Source: CAYUYV01 sp964561475 (GTDB lineage: Bacteria > Pseudomonadota > Alphaproteobacteria > JAJFIK01). Taken from it: a DNA stretch of 64,000 nt. Position 1 is the stretch's first letter. Each line of letters opens with the position of its first letter. This document shows positions 44,286 through 52,390 of this stretch, one piece after another. Under the pieces are notes generated by a model. That model did not search any database. It saw only the letters and a list, made by a program, of their open reading frames with translations, and had not been told where the DNA came from. The stretch covers positions 1-64,000 of the forward strand of contig CAZLPU010000011.1 in NCBI GenBank assembly GCA_964561475.1, given 5' to 3'. A program made the translations under genes and the position numbers.

Positions 44286-44795
44286 ACGGGGACAGCGGAA
44301 AAGCAGGGAAACCGTCCGCAGGGTGGACGATCAGGATGCGCCCGATCCGGTGATGACCGCATCTTCAAACGCCGGTCGGGGCTTGGTCACGCAAGGCGCA
44401 ACCAAATCACTGATCACTGAAGATGATTCGCACTGCAACCACGATAGCTTGCAGCATCTGGTGTGCAAATTCTTACTTGGATACCAGATCTGGGTTCAGG
44501 ACAGAGTTGCGGCGCAAGGACGGGAATGACGGTTCCGGTGGGTCGGTTCCGAAGAGAGCGTTCAGGGGAAAGTAAGACCGGCAGGGAGATGACTTCAGAG
44601 AAGACGCCACCGCAGTGGAGCAGGTCATAAACGATTCGCGCGAAGGGCGGCGCTTGAATGGATCCTCGCTTGTACGCCGCGCCCCGGGGGGGGGGACACG
44701 CATCCGGGGAAACCAGGGATCAACCGACTTGGCCCGGCCTGATTTGTGACCGGCTCACCCTTTGACGTTTACGTTAACGTCAACTAGCGTTCTCT
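44286..44795. other. Regulatory region between the PodJ-like and MerR genes, with G10 tract
   Basis: A 510-bp gap between divergent genes with no supported gene inside. It contains an uninterrupted ten-G run (44686-44695) and, at its right end, the inverted repeat TTGACGTT-n6-AACGTCAA (44762-44783). The promoters of both flanking genes should lie here. Confidence 0.55.
44762..44783 (+). promoter_or_regulatory. Palindromic operator and overlapping promoter of the MerR gene
   Basis: TTGACGTT (44762-44769) and AACGTCAA (44776-44783) form a perfect 8-bp inverted repeat with a 6-nt spacer. TTGACG is also a good -35 element; 17 bases on lies TAGCGT (44785-44790) as a weak -10, which would start transcription at about 44796-44797. 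As I recall it, this resembles the TTTACGTnnACGTAAA-type site of LiuR-like MerR regulators of acyl-CoA catabolism. MerR regulators bind such sites between -35 and -10, so autoregulation is likely. Confidence 0.65.
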
Positions 44796-45431
44796 ATGCC
44801 TGGATGTCGACCTTGGCGGCGTACATCCCTGCTGGTTTGCATGACCTCGATTGGATACATGGATCTGCTCAAGACACTTAGCACCCCGCCCGCCGAAGGC
44901 CACTCGGGCTCGGATCGCCTCATTGGTGACCGTTCAACCACGGACCGCCCAACCACGGACCGTTCAGCCGTGCGTTCGCCGGACCAGTCTGGCGTGGACG
45001 CCCAGGAATTCTCCATTTCCGATCTGGCCGCTGAATTCTCGATCACGCCCCGCACCATCCGCTTTTATGAGGACAAAGGCCTGCTCGCGCCCCGGCGCCG
45101 GAAGCAGACCCGGATCTATGGCCGCAGGGACCGGGCGCGGTTGTCCCTCATCCTGCGCGGACGGCGTGTCGGCTTCTCTCTCGATGAGATCAAGGAGATG
45201 CTCGACCTCTACGATTTGCGGGATGGCCAGGCGGCGCAGATCACCCATGCCCTTGGAAAATTCGAACAGCGGATCGCCGTTCTGGAGGCCCAGCGGCGGG
45301 ATATCGACGATGCGCTCGGTGAACTGAAGGCTGCCAGGGACGCGGCCCGGGCCCGGCTGACAGCCCTGGAAGGAGATGGACTCGGCGGGGCACCCGCCAT
45401 TGTGGGATTTGCGGTCCCACCCCGGCGATGA
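44796..45431 (+). CDS. MerR family transcriptional regulator (LiuR-like)
   Basis: A DNA-binding regulator, 211 residues from the first ATG. A winged helix-turn-helix begins near residue 72 (FSISDLAAEFSITPRTIRFYEDKGLL), followed by RARLSLILRGRRVGFSLDEIKEMLDLYD, the pattern of the LiuR-type regulators of branched-chain/fatty acyl-CoA degradation. A C-terminal coiled coil (about 155-195) provides dimerisation. No metal-binding cysteines are seen. Residues 1-70 are variable and contain a 15-nt repeat tract. The start is uncertain: ATG 44796 may be leaderless given the predicted transcription start, and ATG 44841 or 44859 are alternatives. It probably controls the acyl-CoA operon that follows. Confidence 0.85.
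   Translation: MPGCRPWRRTSLLVCMTSIGYMDLLKTLSTPPAEGHSGSDRLIGDRSTTDRPTTDRSAVRSPDQSGVDAQEFSISDLAAEFSITPRTIRFYEDKGLLAPRRRKQTRIYGRRDRARLSLILRGRRVGFSLDEIKEMLDLYDLRDGQAAQITHALGKFEQRIAVLEAQRRDIDDALGELKAARDAARARLTALEGDGLGGAPAIVGFAVPPRR
44928..44972 (+). repeat. 15-nt tandem repeats in the MerR N-terminal extension
   Basis: Units 44928-44942, 44943-44957 and 44958-44972 encode DRSTT, DRPTT and DRSAV. They fall between the possible translation starts and the helix-turn-helix. Confidence 0.8.
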
Positions 45432-45486
45432 CGGACCCATTGGCCGGGGCAGGGCACCGCCGCAGATGACTGTGTTTCGCCCCCTG

Positions 45487-45639
45487 GAACGGTGTGTCCT
45501 GGAAAGGACCGTTCGGGAGGCGGAACATCGGAGCTCTCAATTGATGAACGGGGCGGTGGTGCTGATGCGGTGCTTCCGGCCATTGGAACGAACCCCCGCA
45601 AAACCACGTTGCCCCGGTTCGGGGCTGGTTGTTGGGGCA
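45487..45639 (+). promoter_or_regulatory. Hairpins in the 5' region of the acyl-CoA operon
   Basis: The 235-bp gap before the first dehydrogenase holds GAACG/CGTTC enclosing GTCCT-ggaa-AGGAC (45487-45514). It also has two mutually exclusive hairpins: GCCCCG (45611-45616) with CGGGGC (45620-45625), or TGCCCC (45610-45615) with GGGGCA (45634-45639). The latter lies just upstream of the ribosome binding site. No T-run is present, so this is not a simple terminator. Confidence 0.35.
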
Positions 45640-45666
45640 CAAAGAACGATCAGGAAAGGGACCATC

Positions 45667-47463
45667 ATGGCTGTGTATCAGGCGCCGGTGAACGACACGA
45701 AATTCATCCTCGAAGACCTGCTCCATCTGGAGCGCTATTCCAATCTGGACGGATTTGCGGAAGCCACGCCGGACCTTGTGGATGCGATCCTGACCGAGGC
45801 GGCGCGTCTGTCCGAGGAGGTCCTGCTCCCGGTCAATGAAATCGGCGATCGTCAGGGCTGCACCTATGATCCCCAGACCCGGAGTGTGAAGACCCCGGAC
45901 GGCTTCCCCGAGGCTTACAAGACCTTCAGTGAAGGGGGGTGGGTCGGCCTGACGTCGACGCCGGATTATGGCGGCCAGGGACTGCCCGCGGTTATCGGCC
46001 TTGCCCTCAATGAAATGGTGTCCTCGGCGAACATGGCATTTGCCATGTATCCGGGGCTGTCCCACGGTGCCTATTCCGCTCTCCTCGCTCACGGCACGGA
46101 AGAACAGAAGGCGACCTATCTGCCCAAGCTTGTGTCCGGGGAATGGTCCGGCACCATGAATCTCACTGAACCTCAGTGCGGGACGGATCTGGGCCTCATT
46201 CGCACCAAGGCGGAGCCCCTGGATGACGGCAGCTATGCCATCAGCGGCACCAAGATCTGGATTTCCGGCGGCGAGCAGGATCTGACCTCGAATATCATCC
46301 ACTTGGTGCTGGCCAAGATCCCGGGCGGACCCGACGGTGTCAAAGGCATTTCCCTCTTCATCGTGCCGAAATTCCTGGTGAACCCGGACGGTTCCCTGGG
46401 TGAACGTAATGGAGCCTATTGCGGCGGCCTTGAAAGCAAGATGGGCATTCACGGCAATGCCACCTGCGTGATGAATTACGAAGGTGCGAAAGGCTGGCTG
46501 GTGGGTGAGCCCCACAAGGGCATGCGCGCCATGTTCACCATGATGAACGAGGCCCGGCTCGGGGTCGGTCTTCAGGGTCTGTCCATTTCCGAAATCGCCT
46601 ACCAGAACGCTCTTGCCTTCGCCAAGGACCGCCGCCAGGGCCGGGCCCTGTCCGGCGCCAACGAGCCCGATGCGCCGGCGGACTCGATCATGGTTCACCC
46701 GGATGTGCGCCGCATGCTGATGGAAGTGCGGGCTTTCAACGAGGGCGCCCGGGCCCTGCTCCTGTGGGTCGGTCTCTGGGGCGATCTTGAGCACAAGTCC
46801 GAGGATCCGGCGGTGCGGGAAAAGGCCGGGGACTACATGGCGCTGATGACCCCGATCCTGAAGGCCTATCTGACGGAGAAAGGTCTGATGAACGCAATCT
46901 GGGCCCAGCAGGTGCTGGGCGGCAGTGGGTTCGTCAAGGACTATCCCATGGAGCAGTTCGTCCGGGATGTGCGCATTTCTCTGATCTACGAAGGCACCAA
47001 CGGCATCCAGGCCCTGGATCTGGTCGGCCGCAAGCTCATGGCCAATGGCGGACGTGCGGTGAACACCTTCTTCGCGGATATCGCCCAGTTGAAGAGCGAA
47101 TGCGAAGGCGACCAGGATCTCGCACCTTTTGTCGAGGCCCTGGAGACCACCTCCGCCCATCTCCACGGGGCCACCACATGGCTGGCGGAACACGCCCTGG
47201 CGGACTTCGACAACGCGGCTGCGGGGTCGGCGGACTATCTCAATCTCTTCGCCGTCACGGCCCTGAGCTACACCTGGCTCGACATTGCCCGGCGGTCCAT
47301 GGAACGCATCCATGAAGGTGTGCCCAACAAAGCCTTTTATGAGCGCAAACTGGCCAGCGCCCGCTACTTCGTGGCCCGGGTGGCGCCTGAAGCCGCAGTT
47401 CATCGTGCCAAACTCGAAGCGGGTGCGGCGCCGGTCATGGCCCTGGCGGCGGATGAGTTCTGA
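45667..47463 (+). CDS. Acyl-CoA dehydrogenase (DmdC/FadE-like long form)
   Basis: A 598-residue FAD-dependent dehydrogenase introducing the trans-2 double bond into an acyl-CoA. It has the extended form shared by DmdC (3-methylmercaptopropionyl-CoA dehydrogenase) and related FadE-type proteins. Landmarks are the N-terminal APVNDTKFILEDLL, NLTEPQCGTDLGLI (FAD/acyl region), GTKIWISGGEQDL, and the C-terminal catalytic region SLIYEGTNGIQALDLVGRKL, in which the Glu is the active-site base. The ATG at 45667 follows AGGAAAGGG. Its true substrate may be a fatty acyl-CoA or methylthiopropionyl-CoA; no other dmd genes are present, so a fatty-acid role is favoured. Confidence 0.93.
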   Translation: MAVYQAPVNDTKFILEDLLHLERYSNLDGFAEATPDLVDAILTEAARLSEEVLLPVNEIGDRQGCTYDPQTRSVKTPDGFPEAYKTFSEGGWVGLTSTPDYGGQGLPAVIGLALNEMVSSANMAFAMYPGLSHGAYSALLAHGTEEQKATYLPKLVSGEWSGTMNLTEPQCGTDLGLIRTKAEPLDDGSYAISGTKIWISGGEQDLTSNIIHLVLAKIPGGPDGVKGISLFIVPKFLVNPDGSLGERNGAYCGGLESKMGIHGNATCVMNYEGAKGWLVGEPHKGMRAMFTMMNEARLGVGLQGLSISEIAYQNALAFAKDRRQGRALSGANEPDAPADSIMVHPDVRRMLMEVRAFNEGARALLLWVGLWGDLEHKSEDPAVREKAGDYMALMTPILKAYLTEKGLMNAIWAQQVLGGSGFVKDYPMEQFVRDVRISLIYEGTNGIQALDLVGRKLMANGGRAVNTFFADIAQLKSECEGDQDLAPFVEALETTSAHLHGATTWLAEHALADFDNAAAGSADYLNLFAVTALSYTWLDIARRSMERIHEGVPNKAFYERKLASARYFVARVAPEAAVHRAKLEAGAAPVMALAADEF

Positions 47464-47505
47464 GAAAAATCCGTATAGAGCAAAACAACGGCGAAGGAGG
47501 AACCC

Positions 47506-48663
47506 ATGTCCGTCTTGCAGGTAGAGCGTCCTGATTGGCGCACGGAAGATATCGAAATTTTTGCCGAAGCATCCCGGCGGTTTTTCGAGAGGGAGTGTGC
47601 GCCCTACAATGAAAAGTGGATCGAGCAGGGCGTGGTGGACCGGGATGCCTGGTACAAGGCCGGTGAGGCGGGTCTTCTGTGTGCGAGCATGCCGGAGGAA
47701 TACGGCGGCGCGGGCGGCAATTTCGCCCACGAAGCCATGATCATTGAATCCCAGGCGGCGGCGCTCGTGGACGGGTTCGGCGTCACCCTGCATAACGCCA
47801 TTGTGACGCCCTACATTCTCCATTTCGGCACGGAGGAACAGAAGCGTAAATGGCTGCCCCGGTGTGCCAGCGGCGAGTTGGTGACCGCCATCGCCATGAC
47901 CGAACCGGGCACCGGCTCGGATCTGCAAAGCATCCGCACCACGGCCCGTCAGTCCGGGAATGAATATGTCATCAACGGACAGAAAACCTTTATCACCAAT
48001 GGTCAGACCGCCAATCTGATCTGCGTGGTCTGCAAGACCGATCCGGAGCAGGGCGCCAGGGGCATTTCCCTGATCATGGTGGAGACGGACGAAGTGGAAG
48101 GGTTCCGCCGGGGACGCAACCTGAAAAAGATGGGCCAGAAGAGCCAGGACACATCGGAACTCTTTTTCGACAATGTCCGGGTGCCGACGTCGAATCTGAT
48201 CGGGTCCGCGGAAGGCCAGGGCTTCGTGCAGCTCATGACCGAACTGCCCCAGGAACGCCATATCATCGGCCTTCAGGGGCTGGGTCGCATCGAGTCCGCG
48301 CTTCAGATCACTATCGATTACGTCAAGGAGCGGACCGCGTTCGGCCAGAGGCTGATCGATTTCCAGAACACCCAGTTCAAACTGGCCGAACTGAAGACCG
48401 AGGCCACCATCGGCAAGGTGTTCATGGACTATTGCACCGGCCAGCTTCTCAAAGGACAGCTCGATGCGTCCACCGCCTCCATGTCCAAATACTGGATGAG
48501 CGATCTGGAGTGCAAGGTGACCGATGAGTGTCTCCAGTTCTTCGGTGGCTATGGCTACATGGACGAATATCCCATTTCCCGGATGTTCCGGGATGCCCGG
48601 GTGCAGAAGATATACGGCGGGGCCAATGAGGTCATGAAAATGCTCATTGCCCGAACACTCTGA
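47506..48663 (+). CDS. Acyl-CoA dehydrogenase (long-chain/IVD-like)
   Basis: A 385-residue FAD enzyme of beta-oxidation. ITEPGTGSDL-type (here TEPGTGSDLQSIRTTA) and FITNGQTANLICVVC segments are typical. The C-terminal KIYGGANEVMK lacks the usual catalytic Glu of short- and medium-chain enzymes. By comparison with long-chain and isovaleryl-CoA dehydrogenases, the base is probably the Glu in ELPQERHIIG on the other helix. An AAGGAGG ribosome binding site lies just before ATG 47506. The gene lies 42 bp after the DmdC-like dehydrogenase, in one operon with the thiolase and FadB-like genes. Confidence 0.93.
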   Translation: MSVLQVERPDWRTEDIEIFAEASRRFFERECAPYNEKWIEQGVVDRDAWYKAGEAGLLCASMPEEYGGAGGNFAHEAMIIESQAAALVDGFGVTLHNAIVTPYILHFGTEEQKRKWLPRCASGELVTAIAMTEPGTGSDLQSIRTTARQSGNEYVINGQKTFITNGQTANLICVVCKTDPEQGARGISLIMVETDEVEGFRRGRNLKKMGQKSQDTSELFFDNVRVPTSNLIGSAEGQGFVQLMTELPQERHIIGLQGLGRIESALQITIDYVKERTAFGQRLIDFQNTQFKLAELKTEATIGKVFMDYCTGQLLKGQLDASTASMSKYWMSDLECKVTDECLQFFGGYGYMDEYPISRMFRDARVQKIYGGANEVMKMLIARTL

Positions 48664-48778
48664 GAAGGCGCTCTGACAACAGGACCATCAGGCAGATTCA
48701 ATGGGCCGTGCCCCAGACCCGATGTTGGATCAACGGTTTGGCACATCTGGGTACGGACAGACAATGGAGGATCACACC

Positions 48779-49984
48779 ATGACCGACGCTTACATTTACG
48801 ACCATGTTCGCACCCCACGGGGCAAGGGCCGGAAGGACGGGGCGCTGCATGAAATCACCGCGCTTCAGCTTGCCACCCAGGTTCTCGAAAGCATCCGGGA
48901 CCGGAACAATCTGGATACCTCGAAGGTCGACGACGTGGTCCTGGGCTGTGTGTCGCCGGTCAACGAGCAGGGCTCGGACATTGCCCGGACTGCGGTTTTG
49001 AACGCGGATTACGATGAGAGCGTTTCCGGTGTGCAGATCAACCGGTTCTGCGCGTCGGGGCTCGAGGCGGTCAACATGGCCGCAGCCCAGGTCATGGCCG
49101 GACAGCATGACCTGACCATCGGCGGCGGCGTGGAAAGCATGAGCCGTGTACCGATGGGTACGGATGGCGGTGCCTGGTCCACGGACCCGGACATTGCCTT
49201 CAAGACCTATTTCACACCCCAGGGCATCGGCGCTGACATGATCGCCACCAAGTGGGGATTCAGCCGGGAGGATGTGGACGCCTACGCGGTGGAAAGCCAG
49301 CGCCGGGCAGCCAACGCCTGGGAGAACGGCTATTTCAACAAGTCCGTGGTGCCCGTGAAGGATCAGCTTGGCCTGACCATTCTGGACCGGGATGAACACA
49401 TCCGCCCCGAGACGAATATGCAGTCACTCGGTGCCCTGAACCCCTCTTTCGCCGCCCTGGGCGAGTTTGCCTTTGACGGGGTCATCCTCGACCGGTATCC
49501 GGAGGTGGAAGCGGTCAACCACGTGCACCATGCGGGCAACTCCTCGGGCATCGTCGACGGTTCCGCCGGCGTCCTTCTGGGCACGAAGGAAATCGGCGAC
49601 GAGTTGGGCCTGAAAGCCCGCGCCCGGATCCGCGCTTTTGCCTCCATCGGGTCCGAGCCGTCCATCATGCTCACCGGCCCGACCTATGTGACCGAGAAGG
49701 CCCTGGCCAGGGCGGGCATGGAACCCGGCGACATTGATCTGTATGAACTCAACGAGGCCTTCGCCGCCGTCGTGCTCCTGATGATGCACAATCTGAATAT
49801 CCCCCACGACAAGATCAATGTGAACGGCGGCGCCATCGCCATGGGCCATCCCCTCGGGGCCACCGGCGCCATGATCCTGGGTACTGTGCTCGACGAGTTG
49901 GAACGCCGGGATCTGAACACCGCCCTGGTCACGCTGTGTGTCGGCGCGGGCATGGGCACTGCCACCATTATCGAGCGGGTCTGA
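48779..49984 (+). CDS. Acetyl-CoA C-acyltransferase (thiolase)
   Basis: A 401-residue thiolase cleaving 3-ketoacyl-CoA with CoA to acetyl-CoA and a shortened acyl-CoA, or condensing acetyl-CoA. The nucleophilic Cys91 is in NRFCASGLEAVNMA, the His is in GGAIAMGHPLGATGA, and the second cysteine is in TLCVGAGMGTATI near the C-terminus. The ATG at 48779 is preceded by GGAGG. It is 115 bp downstream of the dehydrogenase and 86 bp upstream of the FadB-like gene, so it is part of the beta-oxidation operon. Whether it is the degradative FadA or a PhaA-type enzyme is not decided by sequence; context favours degradation. Confidence 0.94.
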   Translation: MTDAYIYDHVRTPRGKGRKDGALHEITALQLATQVLESIRDRNNLDTSKVDDVVLGCVSPVNEQGSDIARTAVLNADYDESVSGVQINRFCASGLEAVNMAAAQVMAGQHDLTIGGGVESMSRVPMGTDGGAWSTDPDIAFKTYFTPQGIGADMIATKWGFSREDVDAYAVESQRRAANAWENGYFNKSVVPVKDQLGLTILDRDEHIRPETNMQSLGALNPSFAALGEFAFDGVILDRYPEVEAVNHVHHAGNSSGIVDGSAGVLLGTKEIGDELGLKARARIRAFASIGSEPSIMLTGPTYVTEKALARAGMEPGDIDLYELNEAFAAVVLLMMHNLNIPHDKINVNGGAIAMGHPLGATGAMILGTVLDELERRDLNTALVTLCVGAGMGTATIIERV

Positions 49985-50070
49985 TCCCGGAAGATACCCC
50001 AATTGCTCCGCCTGCGGTCTCTTCAATCGCGGGCGTCGAGCCACAACCATCAAAGAGACGAGGACGGATC

Positions 50071-52266
50071 ATGCATTTCGAGAACATGCGCTTTGAAAAG
50101 GATGCAGACGGCATCGTGACCGTGACCTGGGATATGCCCGGCCGGTCCATGAATGTGCTCAGCCAGAGCTCCATGGCCGATTTTGCCCAGGCCATTGAGG
50201 CCATCACCACCGATGAGACCATCACCGGCGCCGTGATCACCAGCGGCAAACCCGCTTTTCTGGCCGGAGCGGATCTTGGCGAGCTGGGCGGCGGCAGCGG
50301 CATCGGCGGGGCAGGCAGCGCCCAGAGCGAAGAAGAGGCCCTGCGCCAGCAATTTGAAAGTGCGTACACGATCAACCATCTGCTCCGGACCCTGGAGACC
50401 TGCGGCAAGCCCGTGGTGGCGGCGATCAACGGCACGGCCCTCGGCGGCGGCCTTGAGATCACCCTGGCCTGCCATCACCGGGTCGTGGCGGATGATTCCT
50501 CGATCCAGCTTGGGTTGCCGGAATCCAAGGTCGGCCTTCTGCCCGGCGGCGGCGGGACCCAGCGTCTGCCCCGTCTCATCGGTGCCGCCAATGCCCTGCC
50601 CCTGATCCTCCAGGGCACCAGCCTGAACCCGCAAAAGGCGCTGGCGTCCGGCATCGTCCATAAAGTGGTGCCTGCGGATCAACTCATTGCGGAAGCCAAG
50701 CGGTGGATCCGGGAAGAGGGTGATCCGGTGCAGCCCTGGGACAAGAAGGGCTTCAGGGTGCCCGGCGGCGATCCCTATGAGAACAGCCAAACCTTCGTGA
50801 TGGGCACCGCCATGCTGCGCAAGCAGACCCATGGGAATTATCCGGCCCAGACCAATATCATGCGCGCGATCTATGAAGGCCTGCTCGTGCCCATGGATGC
50901 GGGCCTGCGGATCGAGAGCCGTTACTTCGTCGATCTGCTACGCCGCCCTGAGTCCCGCAACATGATCCGCTCCCTGTTCCTGTCCATGCAGGAGCTGAAC
51001 AAGCTGGCCCGCCGCCCCGCGGATACCCCGACCTATGACGTTCAGAAGCTTGGCATGCTCGGTGCGGGGATGATGGGCGCAGGGATCGCTTATGTTTCCG
51101 CACTTGCAGGCATGGAAGTGATCCTGATCGACCGCAACCAGGAAGACGCCGAGAAGGGCAAGCAGTACGCCGTAGCGCTTCTGGACAAGCAGATCCAGCG
51201 GGGCCGGATGACCGAGGAGCAGAAGCAGGTCATCCTCAGCCGGATCATTCCGACAACGGATTATGAACAGCTTCGCGGTGCGGAACTGATCATCGAGGCC
51301 GTGTTCGAGGACCGCTCCATCAAGGCGGACGTGACCAGGCGGGCCGAGGCCATGCTGGAGCCGACAGCCGTGTTCGGTTCCAACACCTCGACCCTGCCCA
51401 TCACCGGGCTGGCTGAAGCCAGCGTCCGGCCGGACAACTTCATCGGAATCCACTTTTTCTCGCCGGTGGACAAGATGCAGCTTGTGGAAATCATCATGGG
51501 CGAGGGCACCAGCCACGAGACCCTGGCCAAGGCCATGGACTATGTGAAAAAGATCCGGAAGACCCCCATCGTGGTGAACGACAGCCGGGGGTTCTATACC
51601 TCCCGGGTGTTCGGCACCTATGTCCGCGAGGGCATCGCCATGCTGGCGGAAGGGGTCAAGCCCGCCCTGATCGAAAATGCGGGTCGACTGACGGGTATGC
51701 CCATGCCCCCGCTCATGCTCAATGACGAGGTCAGCCTGGATCTCAGCTACAAGGTCATGAAGCAGACCCGGGAAGATCTGGGTGATGCCTATCGCCGGTC
51801 CGCCTCCGACGATATCGTGGAAGGTATGGTGGAGACCCACGGCCGGCTGGGCAAGAAAGTCGGCAAGGGCTTCTATGACTATCTTGACGGCGGCAAGAAG
51901 CGTTTGTGGCCGGATCTCCACAAGCTCGTTCCGGAGGCGCCGGAGCAGCCGGATGTAGAAGAGTTGAAACTGCGCTTCATGGTCATTCAGGCCCTGGAGA
52001 CCGCCCGCTGCTTTGAAGAAAATGTTCTCACCGATGTGCGTGACGCGGATGTGGGCGCCATTCTGGGCTGGGGCTTCGCGCCTTACACCGGCGGCCCCCT
52101 TTCCCTGATCGATACGATGGGGACGGCGGAATTTGTCGCCACCTGTGACCGGCTTGCCCAACAGTATGGCGAGCGGTTCATCCCCAACCAGCTTCTGCGG
52201 GAAATGGCCCAGACGGATGACACCTTCTATCAGCGGTTCAATCCGGCTGCTGAAGAAGCTGCCTGA
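50071..52266 (+). CDS. Fused enoyl-CoA hydratase / 3-hydroxyacyl-CoA dehydrogenase (FadB/FadJ-like)
   Basis: A 731-residue bifunctional enzyme for steps two and three of beta-oxidation. The N-terminal crotonase domain has GKPAFLAGADLGEL and KPVVAAINGTALGGGLE (oxyanion loop), and LGLPESKVGLLPGGGGTQRLPRLIG with its catalytic acidic residues. The dehydrogenase half starts near residue 327 with KLGMLGAGMMGAGIAY (NAD Rossmann motif). The catalytic His is in NFIGIHFFSPVDKMQLVEI near 460, followed by two C-terminal helical domains with NDSRGFYTSRVF. Start ATG 50071 has GAGG upstream. The thiolase immediately upstream would complete the trifunctional set. Confidence 0.96.
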   Translation: MHFENMRFEKDADGIVTVTWDMPGRSMNVLSQSSMADFAQAIEAITTDETITGAVITSGKPAFLAGADLGELGGGSGIGGAGSAQSEEEALRQQFESAYTINHLLRTLETCGKPVVAAINGTALGGGLEITLACHHRVVADDSSIQLGLPESKVGLLPGGGGTQRLPRLIGAANALPLILQGTSLNPQKALASGIVHKVVPADQLIAEAKRWIREEGDPVQPWDKKGFRVPGGDPYENSQTFVMGTAMLRKQTHGNYPAQTNIMRAIYEGLLVPMDAGLRIESRYFVDLLRRPESRNMIRSLFLSMQELNKLARRPADTPTYDVQKLGMLGAGMMGAGIAYVSALAGMEVILIDRNQEDAEKGKQYAVALLDKQIQRGRMTEEQKQVILSRIIPTTDYEQLRGAELIIEAVFEDRSIKADVTRRAEAMLEPTAVFGSNTSTLPITGLAEASVRPDNFIGIHFFSPVDKMQLVEIIMGEGTSHETLAKAMDYVKKIRKTPIVVNDSRGFYTSRVFGTYVREGIAMLAEGVKPALIENAGRLTGMPMPPLMLNDEVSLDLSYKVMKQTREDLGDAYRRSASDDIVEGMVETHGRLGKKVGKGFYDYLDGGKKRLWPDLHKLVPEAPEQPDVEELKLRFMVIQALETARCFEENVLTDVRDADVGAILGWGFAPYTGGPLSLIDTMGTAEFVATCDRLAQQYGERFIPNQLLREMAQTDDTFYQRFNPAAEEAA

Positions 52267-52390
52267 TGCTGATCCGATGACATTTGAAGTGTGAAGAATG
52301 GGGCCGGCGGACATGAATCCGCTGGCCCCTGTCACGATGACCGAGCCACCCTGTTCCGAGGGAGAGGCTGGGCAGGGGAGCACAAGGTTG

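Noticed and set aside
45241..48261. Minus-strand open frame of about 1006 codons opposite two dehydrogenase genes
   Set aside because: No known domain; the opposite strand encodes two clear acyl-CoA dehydrogenases with proper motifs and ribosome binding sites.
50938..52383. Minus-strand open frame of 481 codons opposite the FadB-like gene
   Set aside because: Composition and lack of motifs indicate an antisense artefact of high GC.
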